Made by a program: the position numbers and the translations under genes. Under the pieces are notes generated by a model. It did no database searches, was not told where the DNA came from, and worked only from the letters and a program-made list of their open reading frames with translations. Shown here in pieces: positions 36,431-44,972 of a stretch of 64,000 nt of DNA. Positions within the stretch are counted from its first letter, which is position 1. The number at the start of each line of letters is the position of its first letter. Source of the stretch: UBA1724 sp051884615 (GTDB lineage: Bacteria > Verrucomicrobiota > Lentisphaeria > Oligosphaerales > Oligosphaeraceae). The DNA lies in contig JBJEVT010000030.1 of NCBI GenBank assembly GCA_051884615.1, positions 71,367 to 135,366 on the forward strand. Direction: 5' to 3'.

Positions 36431-38224
36431 ATGAACACCATCTCCAACGACATCCTCTATCTTGGCGTCAACGACCACCAGGTGGACCTCTTCGAGGGAC
36501 AGTATCCGGTTCCCCATGGCATGAGCTACAACTCCTATGCCATCCTGGACCAGAAAACCGCCATCCTGGACACCGTGGACCGGAATTTCACCCACCAGTG
36601 GCTGGACAACATCCACCGGGTCTTCGGGGACAAGGCACCGGATTTCCTCATTGTCCAGCACATGGAGCCGGACCACGCCGCCAACATCGCCGTCTTCCTG
36701 GACCTCTACAAGTCCACCACCGTGGTCTCCTCCGCCAAGGCCTTCACCATGATGCAGAATTTCTTCGGGACGGACTACGCCGACCGTCGCATCGTGATCC
36801 AGGAGGGCAGCACCCTGGAGCTGGGGCGCCATACCCTGACCTTCGTGGCCGCCCCCATGGTCCATTGGCCCGAGGTGATGGTCACCTACGACGCCTGCGA
36901 CAAGGTCCTCTTCTCCGCCGACGGCTTTGGCAAGTTCGGCGCCCTGGATGTGGAGGAACCCTGGGAGGATGAGGCGCGGCGCTACTACATCGGCATCGTG
37001 GGCAAATACGGCGCCCAGGTCCAGGCCCTTCTGAAAAAGGCCGCCGGGCTGGACATCCAGACCATCTGCCCCCTCCACGGCCCCGTCCTGAAGGAGAATC
37101 TGGGACACTATCTCGCCCTCTACGACACCTGGTCCTCCTACAAGGTGGAGAGCGAGGGCATTGTCATCGCCTACACCTCCGTCTACGGCCACACCCGGGC
37201 CGCCGTGGAATCCTTGGCGGAGAAGCTGAAGGCCAAGGGCGCCCCCAAGGTGGTTCTCCATGATCTGGCACGGTGCGACATGTCCAAGGCGGTGGAGGAT
37301 GCCTTCCGCTACAGCAAGCTGGTTCTGGCCACCACCACCTACAATGCGGAGATCTTCCCCTTCATGCGGACCTTCATCACCCACCTCACGGAACGGAATT
37401 TCCAGAACCGCACGGTGGCCCTCGTGGAAAATGGCTCCTGGGCCCCCCTGGCCGCCAAGGTCATGGCCGGCATGCTGGAAAAGGCCAGGAATCTCCGCAT
37501 CGCCACCAACACGGTCCACATCCACTCCGCGCTCTCCGCGGAAAGCAAGCAGGAACTGGAAAATCTGGCCGAGGAACTCTGCCAGGACTACAAGAATCTC
37601 CAGGATTCCACCGCCGACAAGAACGACCTCTCCGCTCTCTTCAACATCGGATACGGACTCTATGTGGTCACCTCCCGGGATGGACAGCGGGACAATGGCC
37701 TCATCGTGAACACGGTCACCCAGGTCACCAGCACCCCCAACCGGGTGGCGGTCACCATCAACAAGCAGAACTACTCCCACCACGTCATCCGGCAGACCGG
37801 GGCCATGAACCTGAACTGCCTCTCCATCGACGCCCCCTTCGAGATCTTCCAACGCTTCGGATTCCAAAGCGGACGCACCGTGGACAAGTTCCAGGGCATG
37901 GAAATCCACCGCTCCGACAATGGGCTGGTCTTCCTCTCCCAATATGTGAACTCCTTCCTCTCCCTGAAGGTGGAACAGTATGTGGATCTGGGCACCCACG
38001 GGATGTTCATCTGCTCCATCGAGGAGGCACGGGTCCTCTCCAAGGTGGAAACCATGACCTATACTTACTACCAGAAAAACGTGAAGCCGAAACCCCAAAC
38101 CGAAGGAAAAAAAGGCTGGGTCTGCAAAATCTGCGGATATATCTACGAGGGAGATACCCTCCCCGAAGATTTCGTCTGCCCTCTCTGCAAACACGGCCCC
38201 GCTGACTTCGAACCTATCGCTTGA
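36431..38224 (+). CDS. Flavodiiron protein with flavin reductase and rubredoxin domains
   Basis: 597 residues. Domain 1 (about 1-250) is the beta-lactamase-like diiron domain with HMEPDHAANI, PMVHWPEV, an Asp in FSADGFG, and CPLHGP. Domain 2 (about 255-395) is a flavodoxin (IVIAYTSVYGHTRAA). Domain 3 (about 400-545) is a flavin-reductase-like FMN domain (NIGYGLYVVTSRDGQ). Domain 4 (about 555-597) is a rubredoxin with CKICGY and CPLCKHG. It reduces O2 or NO to water or N2O; the extra modules may allow electrons to flow directly from NAD(P)H. It marks an anaerobic or microaerobic lifestyle. Confidence 0.93.
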   Translation: MNTISNDILYLGVNDHQVDLFEGQYPVPHGMSYNSYAILDQKTAILDTVDRNFTHQWLDNIHRVFGDKAPDFLIVQHMEPDHAANIAVFLDLYKSTTVVSSAKAFTMMQNFFGTDYADRRIVIQEGSTLELGRHTLTFVAAPMVHWPEVMVTYDACDKVLFSADGFGKFGALDVEEPWEDEARRYYIGIVGKYGAQVQALLKKAAGLDIQTICPLHGPVLKENLGHYLALYDTWSSYKVESEGIVIAYTSVYGHTRAAVESLAEKLKAKGAPKVVLHDLARCDMSKAVEDAFRYSKLVLATTTYNAEIFPFMRTFITHLTERNFQNRTVALVENGSWAPLAAKVMAGMLEKARNLRIATNTVHIHSALSAESKQELENLAEELCQDYKNLQDSTADKNDLSALFNIGYGLYVVTSRDGQRDNGLIVNTVTQVTSTPNRVAVTINKQNYSHHVIRQTGAMNLNCLSIDAPFEIFQRFGFQSGRTVDKFQGMEIHRSDNGLVFLSQYVNSFLSLKVEQYVDLGTHGMFICSIEEARVLSKVETMTYTYYQKNVKPKPQTEGKKGWVCKICGYIYEGDTLPEDFVCPLCKHGPADFEPIA

Positions 38225-38253
38225 TCTAACACAAAAGCAAAGAGGGGGGATAC

Positions 38254-38277
38254 TTTCTAGATTTCTAGATTTCTAGA
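38254..38277. repeat. 8-bp tandem repeat TTTCTAGA x3
   Basis: Three perfect copies in the intergenic region right after the flavodiiron gene; each contains CTAG, as in the 27.1 kb array. Confidence 0.9.
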
Positions 38278-38283
38278 TTCGGT

Positions 38284-38325
38284 CATCTGCCCTTCGCCAC
38301 AACATATCGTGGTGAAGGGCAGATG
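38284..38325. repeat. Long hairpin 1 (17-bp stem)
   Basis: CATCTGCCCTTCGCCAC pairs with GTGGTGAAGGGCAGATG (one G-T pair) around an 8-base loop. It lies between convergent genes but has no U-run on either strand. It may be a terminator of non-classical form, or a mobile or structural element. Confidence 0.8.
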
Positions 38326-38339
38326 GATATATACACAAT

Positions 38340-38378
38340 AAGGGCATTTGCCATGTTGCATACATGGCAAATGCCCTT
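38340..38378. repeat. Long hairpin 2 (17-bp perfect stem)
   Basis: AAGGGCATTTGCCATGT and ACATGGCAAATGCCCTT form a perfect 17-bp stem with a 5-base loop. It stands 14 bases after hairpin 1, with an AT-rich joint (ATATATACACAAT). The arms of both hairpins share AAGGGCA and CAT-TGCC. Confidence 0.85.
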
Positions 38379-38463
38379 GTTTCGATTCCGTCCCCATCAG
38401 GACGGTTCACAATAGCGATTGGAAATATCCAGAATTTTTTCCGAGAACGTATGGGGTGTCTAC

Positions 38464-38838
38464 TTATGCGAAACCAATCCCGTTTGCGACAAGCATCTGG
38501 CAAAAGTCTACTCCCTTGAGAAGGATGATGCCTTGCTCTAACGCACGTGTCTTGGCTTCTTCTGAAAAATCATCGGCAAAGGAGACTACCCAATTGACAT
38601 AGGTCCAGTTGGCCTCAGAATTTTCACGGGAGTTTGCATAATCAAGAATTTGCTGAACAGCCCCATCTCCTGTCTGTCCCCAATGCTTCTTAACTTGCAC
38701 AGAGATCGTAAGACGCAAAGCTGGGAAGACAGCCGAAACATCGCAATCACCGACCTTGCCAGAATAATTCTTAGCCAGAATTTCGGCATTTTCCCCAATA
38801 TTTTGAAAAATCCCCGATTTTTTTTGTGGGGAGGTCAT
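38464..38838 (-). CDS. Short Mrr-type (PD-(D/E)XK) restriction endonuclease-like protein
   Basis: 124 residues. The segment GKVGDCDVSAVF...SVQVKKHWGQTGDGAVQQI carries the D-(x)n-Q-x-K catalytic core of Mrr-type nucleases, and VVSFADDFSEEAKTRALEQGIILLKG with a C-terminal MLVANGIGFA is the usual end of that domain. Longer family members have an N-terminal winged-helix part that is missing here, so this is either a small stand-alone nuclease or a 5'-truncated remnant. The ATG overlaps the TGA of the oppC-like gene (ATGA). The DNA is visibly more AT-rich than its neighbours, a sign of transfer. Confidence 0.65.
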   Translation of the reverse strand: MTSPQKKSGIFQNIGENAEILAKNYSGKVGDCDVSAVFPALRLTISVQVKKHWGQTGDGAVQQILDYANSRENSEANWTYVNWVVSFADDFSEEAKTRALEQGIILLKGVDFCQMLVANGIGFA

Positions 38839-39944
38839 TCTTGAGTGCGGAGGCGGGGATCCAGGGCGTCCCGGAGGGCGTCTCCCAGGATATTGGCGGG
38901 GAGGACCAGTCCCAGCATAAAGACGAAGGCGCTGGCGAGTTTCCACCAGATCACGGGATCCCGGGTGAGTTCCGCCCGTGCGTCGTTGATCATTGTTCCC
39001 CAGGACATGGTATCGGCGCCCACGCCAATGCCCAAATAGGTAAGGACGGCTTCTGCCAGGACCTCGGAGGAAAAGCGGAGAACGGTGGTAATGAGGACCA
39101 CATGGAGGACATTGGGGAGGATATGCCGGAGGAGGATTTTCCAGGGAGGAGTGCCCAGTGCCTTGGCGGCGGTAACGAAGTCGGCCTCCCGGAGTTTCAG
39201 GGTTTCTGCCCGAAGGAGTCGGCATAGACTGGTCCAGGAGGCCAGTCCCATGGCGAGGCAGAGTTGGGGCAGTCCGTTTCCGAAGATCACCATGAAGGCG
39301 GCCACGAAGAGGACGGTGGGGATGGCGCTGACGACGGTGTAGACATATTGGATGGCGTCGTCCAGCCAGCCGCCGAAATATCCGGCGGAGAGTCCCAGGA
39401 GGAGAGCGAAGGGGATGGCCACCAGGGTGGTGAGGAGTCCCACGATGACGCCGGTGCGGATGCTTTTCAGAGAGAGGAGGAGGACATCCTTTCCGATGCG
39501 GTCGGTGCCCAGGAGATGGGCGCCGGGGTGCCGGAGGGGGGGATGTCGCCGCAGGAGTTGTCCCGTTTCCGGGTCGGCGGTGGATTCTGGGGAGAAGAGG
39601 GTTTTGGCGAGGGGGGCGGAGTAGGATTCCTCGCTGTTTTGTTCCAGGGGTGCCAGGAGTCGGTCCAGGAGGGATTTTCCCGGGGCGTAGAGGAGTTCTC
39701 CCTGGTGGTTTCGGAGGGGTTCCCCGGTTTCCTCGTTCCGGAGCGGGGAGGCCCATCCCAGGGAGTCCAGGAGCGCCACCAGGAGATAGAGGGCCAGGAG
39801 CAGAGCGGAGACCATGGCGGCGGGGCGGCTGCGGAGTTCCCGGAATGCCAGGCGCCACTGTTCCCGCCGGCGGGCGGCCAGGAAGAGGGCCGTTCCCAGC
39901 GCCAGCAGGAAGGCAACCATGGCGTTTTGGAGCATCCAACTCAT
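38835..39944 (-). CDS. Oligopeptide/dipeptide ABC transporter permease (OppC/DppC type)
   Basis: 369 residues from MSWMLQNAMV (a longer frame would overlap the upstream permease). Hydrophobic helices are interspersed with TDRIGKDVLLLSLKSIRTGV and the EAA loop EADFVTAAKALGTPPWKILLRHILPN, then SEVLAEAVLTYLGIG, all typical of the second permease of peptide importers. A large periplasmic insert (about 75-150) with acidic and proline residues is also common in OppC. It follows an oppB-like gene. Confidence 0.9.
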   Translation of the reverse strand: MSWMLQNAMVAFLLALGTALFLAARRREQWRLAFRELRSRPAAMVSALLLALYLLVALLDSLGWASPLRNEETGEPLRNHQGELLYAPGKSLLDRLLAPLEQNSEESYSAPLAKTLFSPESTADPETGQLLRRHPPLRHPGAHLLGTDRIGKDVLLLSLKSIRTGVIVGLLTTLVAIPFALLLGLSAGYFGGWLDDAIQYVYTVVSAIPTVLFVAAFMVIFGNGLPQLCLAMGLASWTSLCRLLRAETLKLREADFVTAAKALGTPPWKILLRHILPNVLHVVLITTVLRFSSEVLAEAVLTYLGIGVGADTMSWGTMINDARAELTRDPVIWWKLASAFVFMLGLVLPANILGDALRDALDPRLRTQE

Positions 39945-39966
39945 AGGGAGGAAGGTGGGTGGTGGG

Positions 39967-40944
39967 TCAGTAGTGGATTCTGGGGTCCACCAGGGCGTAG
40001 GCGACATCCGCCATCAGGAGTCCCAGGGAGTAGAGGACGGCTCCCAGGAAGACCATGGCGCGGACCACGGCGAAATCCTGGGCGGCGATGGCGTCCATGG
40101 TGTATCCCCCCAGCCCGGGGATGGCGAAGAACTTCTCCAGAAGGAGATTGCCGGTGAAGAGGGTCAGGAGATAGAGGGGGATGTTGGTCACCACGGGGAT
40201 GAGGGTGTTGCGGAGGACGTGCCGGAAGAGGACCTGGTTTTCGGGCAGTCCCTTCGCCCGGGCGGTGCGAACATAGTCCTGGGAGAGCTGTTCCAGGAAG
40301 AAGGTGCGGAAGAGTCGGGTGCCGGAGCCGATGCCAGCCACGATGCCCACCAGAGCGGGCAGGAGGAGGAAGCGGAGCATGGAGGGTCCCCGGGCGAATC
40401 CGGAGACGGGGGAGAGGCGCAGGAGCTGGGCGCCCAGATACTGTCCCAGGATGATGAGGATGAGGGTGGAGACGCTCATCAGGGTGACGCAGAGGAATTG
40501 TCCGGCGTGGTCCAGGGGGGTTCCCCGGGCGGCGGCCAGTTTCATGCCCAGGATCAGATTGATGGCGAGAGTGCCCAGGAAGATGGGGAGGGCCAGGACG
40601 AAGGAGGGGGCGACCCGGTTGCGGAGTTCCTGGGCGATGGGCTTTCCCGTGGCGTCGGAGGCGCCGAAATTTCCCCAGAACATGGCCAGGCTCTTCTGGT
40701 AGAAGATGGTCTCCGTCAGACAGGCCATGCCCGTTTCCCCGGAGTGGAACAGGAGGGGGAGATGGTATCCGTGAACCTCCTTCCAGTTCTCCACCGCCTG
40801 GGGGCTGTCCGCCTTCTCCCCCAGGGCCTGGCGTGCCATGTCCTCCGGGGAGTTCACCAGGAAGAACATGGCGAAGACCAGGAGATTGACCCCCAGGAGG
40901 ATGGGGAGAAGATAGAGGATGCGTCGCAGGAGATAGGGGAGCAT
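39967..40944 (-). CDS. Oligopeptide/dipeptide ABC transporter permease (OppB/DppB type)
   Basis: 325 residues starting MLPYLLRRILYLLPILLGV, the standard first helix of the family. The EAA loop reads QDYVRTARAKGLPENQVLFRHVLRNTLIPV, followed by TGNLLLEKFFAIPGLGGYTMDAI. It pairs with the oppC-like permease that begins 22 bases downstream and with the binding protein six bases upstream. Confidence 0.92.
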   Translation of the reverse strand: MLPYLLRRILYLLPILLGVNLLVFAMFFLVNSPEDMARQALGEKADSPQAVENWKEVHGYHLPLLFHSGETGMACLTETIFYQKSLAMFWGNFGASDATGKPIAQELRNRVAPSFVLALPIFLGTLAINLILGMKLAAARGTPLDHAGQFLCVTLMSVSTLILIILGQYLGAQLLRLSPVSGFARGPSMLRFLLLPALVGIVAGIGSGTRLFRTFFLEQLSQDYVRTARAKGLPENQVLFRHVLRNTLIPVVTNIPLYLLTLFTGNLLLEKFFAIPGLGGYTMDAIAAQDFAVVRAMVFLGAVLYSLGLLMADVAYALVDPRIHY

Positions 40945-40950
40945 GGCGGC

Positions 40951-43125
40951 TCAAAGGGCGCTTTGGGGGCGCCTTCGGGGAAGGAGCATGGGCAGGGTGA
41001 GGAGGGCGAGGAGGGCAAGGACGGGCCATTTCCGGGGGCGGTTCCACTCCCGCTGGCATTGGGTTCGCATTGCCGGATCCAGGCGAAGATACTTCAGGTT
41101 GTCGTAGGCGATGGCCTGGGGCTGGAAATTATGGAGCCAGGGATGGACCAGAGCCAGGTTCCGGGGATGGAAATCCCACACCGCCGGGGCGTCCCGTGCC
41201 AGGATTTCCGTGGCCTGCCGGATGAGCGCCAGGCGTCCCGGGGAATCCTCCATGGTCTCCAGCGCCTGGAAGCAGCGGTCGTAGTCCGGATTGCTGTAGT
41301 TGGCGTAGTTTGGGCCGTGGTGTTCCACATGGCCATTCTGGCTGGCGAAGAGCATGAGGAAATTCTCCGGATCGGGATAGTCGGCCACCCAGCCGCGTCC
41401 GTAGAGGAATTGCCAATTTCCCTGGGAGATCCGCTGGCGGGAGCGGTTCAGGTCGAAGCCCCGTTCCTCCAGCCGGATGCCCAGCCGCCCCAGATGATCC
41501 TGGAGCCAGCGGAACCGGGACTTGAAATCGGGCTGTCCGGCCGCCGCATGATCCAGATGGAGAACCAGGGGATTGCCGGTTTCCTGGTCCACTCCCCCGG
41601 GATAGCCGGCCTGTGCCAGGCGTTGCCGGGCGGTCTCCAGATTCAGGCGCAAGGAGCGCTGTCCGTCCCACTGGTTGACAAAGTGGTTCATGCCCTCCGG
41701 GGGATTGGCGGCGCCGAAGATGCCCGGGGGGATGATGCCCTGGGCGGGCACTCCGTTGCCGTTGCGGAAGATCTGGATGAACTGGGGGGAGTCCAGGGCG
41801 ATGGAGATGGCCTGGCGAAGGAGGCGCTGGCGTTCTCCCAGGCCGCCCACCACGGGGTCCCGGAAATTGAAGGCGTAGTAGTAGGTGATGGGGGGGACGG
41901 AGGTGGTCATGGAGATGCCCCGCCGCGCCATTTCAGGGGAGAGTCCCAGTTCCCCGCCGCCCGGAGGCAGGGAGAGCGCCTGGTCGAACATATCGGCGGG
42001 CAGCCCGGAGAAGTCGTAGTATCCCTGGGTGAATTTGGTCCAGGCGGGGAGGGATTCGGGTTCCCAGTGGAAGACCACCTGGTCCAGGAAAGGGAGTGGC
42101 TTGCCGGCGTCCTGGAGTCTGCCCTCCCGGGCGTCCTCCGGGGTGCCTTCGCCGGGATAGCGGAAGTCGTGGTAGAGGGGATTTCGTTCCAGGACGATGC
42201 GGAAATTGAGGTCGCACTCCTTCAGGAGGAAGGGGCCGCAGCCCACCGGCCAATTCGCGAAGCGGAGCCCCGCCTCCCGCGCCTCGGGGCGTTGGAAGAA
42301 CGCCAGCGCCTCCCGGGGCACCGGGGCGAAGTAGTGCATGGTGAGCCAATAGAGGAATTGGGGATATTTCCGGGAGAGGACGTATTTGAAGGTGTGGCGG
42401 TCCAGAATCTGGATGGCGGGGCAGGGAATCCGGGTGTAGTCGGGCAGGCTGGGGGAAGCCTCCAGCTCCTGGGGGGATTCCCCCGCCTCCCTGCGCTTCT
42501 GGTCCAGAAGCTGGATTTCCCGCGCCACTGCCTGCCGGGTCTCCTCCAGTCCCAGGAGGAAGGTGCCCAGCTGGGCGAAGACGGTGCAGCCGGAACGGGG
42601 ATCGCAGAGACGCGCCAGAGAAGTCTGGAAATCCTGGGCAGTCACCTCCCGGGAGGCCACGGGCCCGAAGTCCCAGGGGGTCCGGGGGCGCTCCGTCAGG
42701 GGAAGGGAGCGGGAATCAAAGCAGGGATGGGGCTGATAGGCGATGCCGGGACGCAGACGCAGGGTGTATTCCGTGCGCGCCACCTGCTCCGGCGGGGGAT
42801 CCCCCTCCAGCACCCTGCCCTCCTTGTCGTAGAAGACGGGGACGGGGAGCTCCTCCAGGAGCATGGGAATCAGGGTGTAGGGGCGCTTCAGATAATGGTA
42901 GGCAAGGGGCGCCTCCACCACATTGTCCAGGATGGCGAACTCGTGGGTGTAGTTGGAGGCGGCGGGGTCCAGGGAGCGGATTTCCGCCGTGATGGTGGTG
43001 AAGAGAGTGTTTCCGGCGGCGATGCCATCCTCCCAGGGATTGTTGTCGCAAGTCTGGAGGAGGACCAGGGCGCCTGCCCAGACCAGCGCCGCCAGCAGAT
43101 AGTTTTTCCAGGGGAGTCGCCTCAT
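40951..43125 (-). CDS. Peptide-binding lipoprotein of ABC importer (SBP family 5)
   Basis: 724 residues, long for the family (usually 520-600). The N-terminal signal ends LLQTC, a likely lipobox with Cys26. The body has the family-5 pattern: IRSLDPAASN, VTAQDFQTSLARL, VGCGPFLLKE, LLRQAISIALDSPQFIQIF and LYGRGWVADYPDPENFLMLF. Unusually, a second hydrophobic helix (about 698-715) lies at the C terminus, followed by basic RRRP. No opp ATPase gene is in view. mutL stops three bases upstream, so the transporter sits in an operon with hflX and mutL. Confidence 0.9.
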   Translation of the reverse strand: MRRLPWKNYLLAALVWAGALVLLQTCDNNPWEDGIAAGNTLFTTITAEIRSLDPAASNYTHEFAILDNVVEAPLAYHYLKRPYTLIPMLLEELPVPVFYDKEGRVLEGDPPPEQVARTEYTLRLRPGIAYQPHPCFDSRSLPLTERPRTPWDFGPVASREVTAQDFQTSLARLCDPRSGCTVFAQLGTFLLGLEETRQAVAREIQLLDQKRREAGESPQELEASPSLPDYTRIPCPAIQILDRHTFKYVLSRKYPQFLYWLTMHYFAPVPREALAFFQRPEAREAGLRFANWPVGCGPFLLKECDLNFRIVLERNPLYHDFRYPGEGTPEDAREGRLQDAGKPLPFLDQVVFHWEPESLPAWTKFTQGYYDFSGLPADMFDQALSLPPGGGELGLSPEMARRGISMTTSVPPITYYYAFNFRDPVVGGLGERQRLLRQAISIALDSPQFIQIFRNGNGVPAQGIIPPGIFGAANPPEGMNHFVNQWDGQRSLRLNLETARQRLAQAGYPGGVDQETGNPLVLHLDHAAAGQPDFKSRFRWLQDHLGRLGIRLEERGFDLNRSRQRISQGNWQFLYGRGWVADYPDPENFLMLFASQNGHVEHHGPNYANYSNPDYDRCFQALETMEDSPGRLALIRQATEILARDAPAVWDFHPRNLALVHPWLHNFQPQAIAYDNLKYLRLDPAMRTQCQREWNRPRKWPVLALLALLTLPMLLPRRRPQSAL

Positions 43126-43128
43126 GGT

Positions 43129-44970
43129 TCAGCTGCGGAAGCGCTTGCCCAGCTCCGAATAGGTGATGTGGACCATGGTGGGCTGGCCCGCCGGATCCGC
43201 ATAGGGCATCTCGCAACGCATCAACTCCTCCAGCAGCAGGCGCTGTCCCTCGGGAGGAAGGGGACCCTTCCGGGAGATGCCATGGCGGCTGGCAAGCTGT
43301 GCCAGATGCATGGCGCTCTGCCGGTTGGTGACGCTCTCCTGGCGGAGATCCGTCAGAATGTCCCGGATGGTGTTCTCCAGGGCACAGTCCGGCAGATTCT
43401 GGGGGACGGCGGTCACCAGGAAGGTGTGGGCGCCGAATTCCTCGATGACGAAGCCCAGGGAGCGGAAATAAGGCGCCTCCCGCGCCAGCAGGCGGGATTC
43501 GTCCGGCGCCAGATGGAGCGTGACGGGCATGAGAAGAGGTTGGAGACAGGCTTTCTCCCCCTGGCGCAGATTCTTCAGCAGCCGCTCGAAGAGAATCCGC
43601 TGGCTGGCGCCACGGATGCCGACCACCACCAGTCCGGAATCACTCTCCGCCAGAAGATAGTCCGCTCCCAGGGGACCCAGCAGGCGAACCTGCACGGGGG
43701 AGACGCCCCCCGCAAAGGACGCATCCTCGGGGGAATCCCCGGGAGCCTGGGCGGGCTTCTCCGGCGCATCCCGGGTGTCCATGGGAAGGCTCACCGCATA
43801 GTTTCGCCGCAGGGGCTCCTGGGAGGGGCATGGCGGCGGGAGGGGTTCGGGAGCGTGAACCGGGACGGGGGGAGGCTCCGGCGGCGGGGCGGGTTCGGGC
43901 GTGGTGTCCACCAGAGTGGGCCGGGCGGCGGGAGGCTGGGGAGGGCGTTCCCAGGGATTGGGCTCCACAGAATCCGGCAGCGCCAGCCCCCGGAGGGCCT
44001 GGCGCAGAGCCGCCGACACCACCCGGGAGACCCGCATGGGCTCCCGGAAACGCACCTCCCGTTTGGTGGGATGGACATTCACATCCACCCGGTCTGGAGG
44101 CAAATCCACATAGAGCACCACGCCGGGATAGCGTCCCTTGAGCACCAGGGTGTCATAGGCTTCCCGGATGGCGAAATAGATGGTCTCGGCGCTGGCGGAG
44201 CGGCCGTTGACGATGATGCGCTGCTCTCGCCGGCTGGACCGGGTGAAGCCGGGCTTGGCGATGAAGCCGTACACATGGACGCCCTCCTCCTGGTATTCCA
44301 CGGGGAGCATGGCGGCGAAGGCGTCCTTGCCCACCAGCATCTCCACCCGGGGGGCGATGTCCTGTGCGGCGGGGGCGCGGAAGACGGTGCGCCCGTTCTG
44401 AATGAGCTCGAAGGCGATCTGGGGGCGGGTCAAAGCCAGCATCAGCACCATCTCCTGGATGAAATCGTCCTCCGTGGCGGGGGATTTCAGGAATTTTCGC
44501 CGTGCGGGGAGATTGCCGAAGAGCCACTGGACCCGGATGGAGGTCCCCGGAGCGCATCCACATTCCCGGATTTCCTGGATGGCCCCGTGGTTCACCAGGA
44601 TTTCCGTGCCGGAGAGCTGTTCCGGGGGGCGGGTCTGCAGTTCGAAGCGGGAGACGGAGGAGATGGAGGGAAGGGCCTCGCCCCGGAAGCCCAGGGAGAG
44701 GATCTGGCCCACGTCTCCCTCCTGGGAGATTTTGCTGGTGGCGTGAGCCTCCAGGCAGAGCATGGCATCCTGCCGGTCCATGCCCTTGCCGTCGTCCACC
44801 ACCTGAATGAGGCGTTGTCCCCCCTGTTCCGTGAGGATGCGGATGCGGGTGGCGCCGGCGTCGATGGAGTTCTCCACCAATTCCTTGATGACGGAGGCGG
44901 GGCGTTCGATGACTTCTCCCGCGGCGATGCGGCCCGCCACCTCGGCCGGCAGAATGTGGATGATTCCCAT
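43129..44970 (-). CDS. mutL: DNA mismatch repair protein MutL, endonuclease motif lost
   Basis: 613 residues from MGIIHILPAEVAGRIAAGEV. The GHKL ATPase is complete: ELVENSIDAGATRI, DDGKGM, HATSKI, and LGFRGEALPSI. A proline-rich linker (about 330-400) leads to the C-terminal dimerisation domain. In the place of the DQHAxxExxxxE metal motif of endonuclease-type MutLs, this one reads GIRGASQRILFE, and the C-terminal CPHGRP-like motif is CEMPYADPAGQP, so nicking activity is probably absent, as in E. coli MutL, which uses MutH. It starts two bases after hflX. Confidence 0.93.
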   Translation of the reverse strand: MGIIHILPAEVAGRIAAGEVIERPASVIKELVENSIDAGATRIRILTEQGGQRLIQVVDDGKGMDRQDAMLCLEAHATSKISQEGDVGQILSLGFRGEALPSISSVSRFELQTRPPEQLSGTEILVNHGAIQEIRECGCAPGTSIRVQWLFGNLPARRKFLKSPATEDDFIQEMVLMLALTRPQIAFELIQNGRTVFRAPAAQDIAPRVEMLVGKDAFAAMLPVEYQEEGVHVYGFIAKPGFTRSSRREQRIIVNGRSASAETIYFAIREAYDTLVLKGRYPGVVLYVDLPPDRVDVNVHPTKREVRFREPMRVSRVVSAALRQALRGLALPDSVEPNPWERPPQPPAARPTLVDTTPEPAPPPEPPPVPVHAPEPLPPPCPSQEPLRRNYAVSLPMDTRDAPEKPAQAPGDSPEDASFAGGVSPVQVRLLGPLGADYLLAESDSGLVVVGIRGASQRILFERLLKNLRQGEKACLQPLLMPVTLHLAPDESRLLAREAPYFRSLGFVIEEFGAHTFLVTAVPQNLPDCALENTIRDILTDLRQESVTNRQSAMHLAQLASRHGISRKGPLPPEGQRLLLEELMRCEMPYADPAGQPTMVHITYSELGKRFRS

Positions 44971-44972
44971 GG

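Noticed and set aside
38273..38503. Small minus-strand gene across the two hairpins
   Set aside because: The 76-codon frame covers both inverted repeats and has no ribosome site or family similarity.
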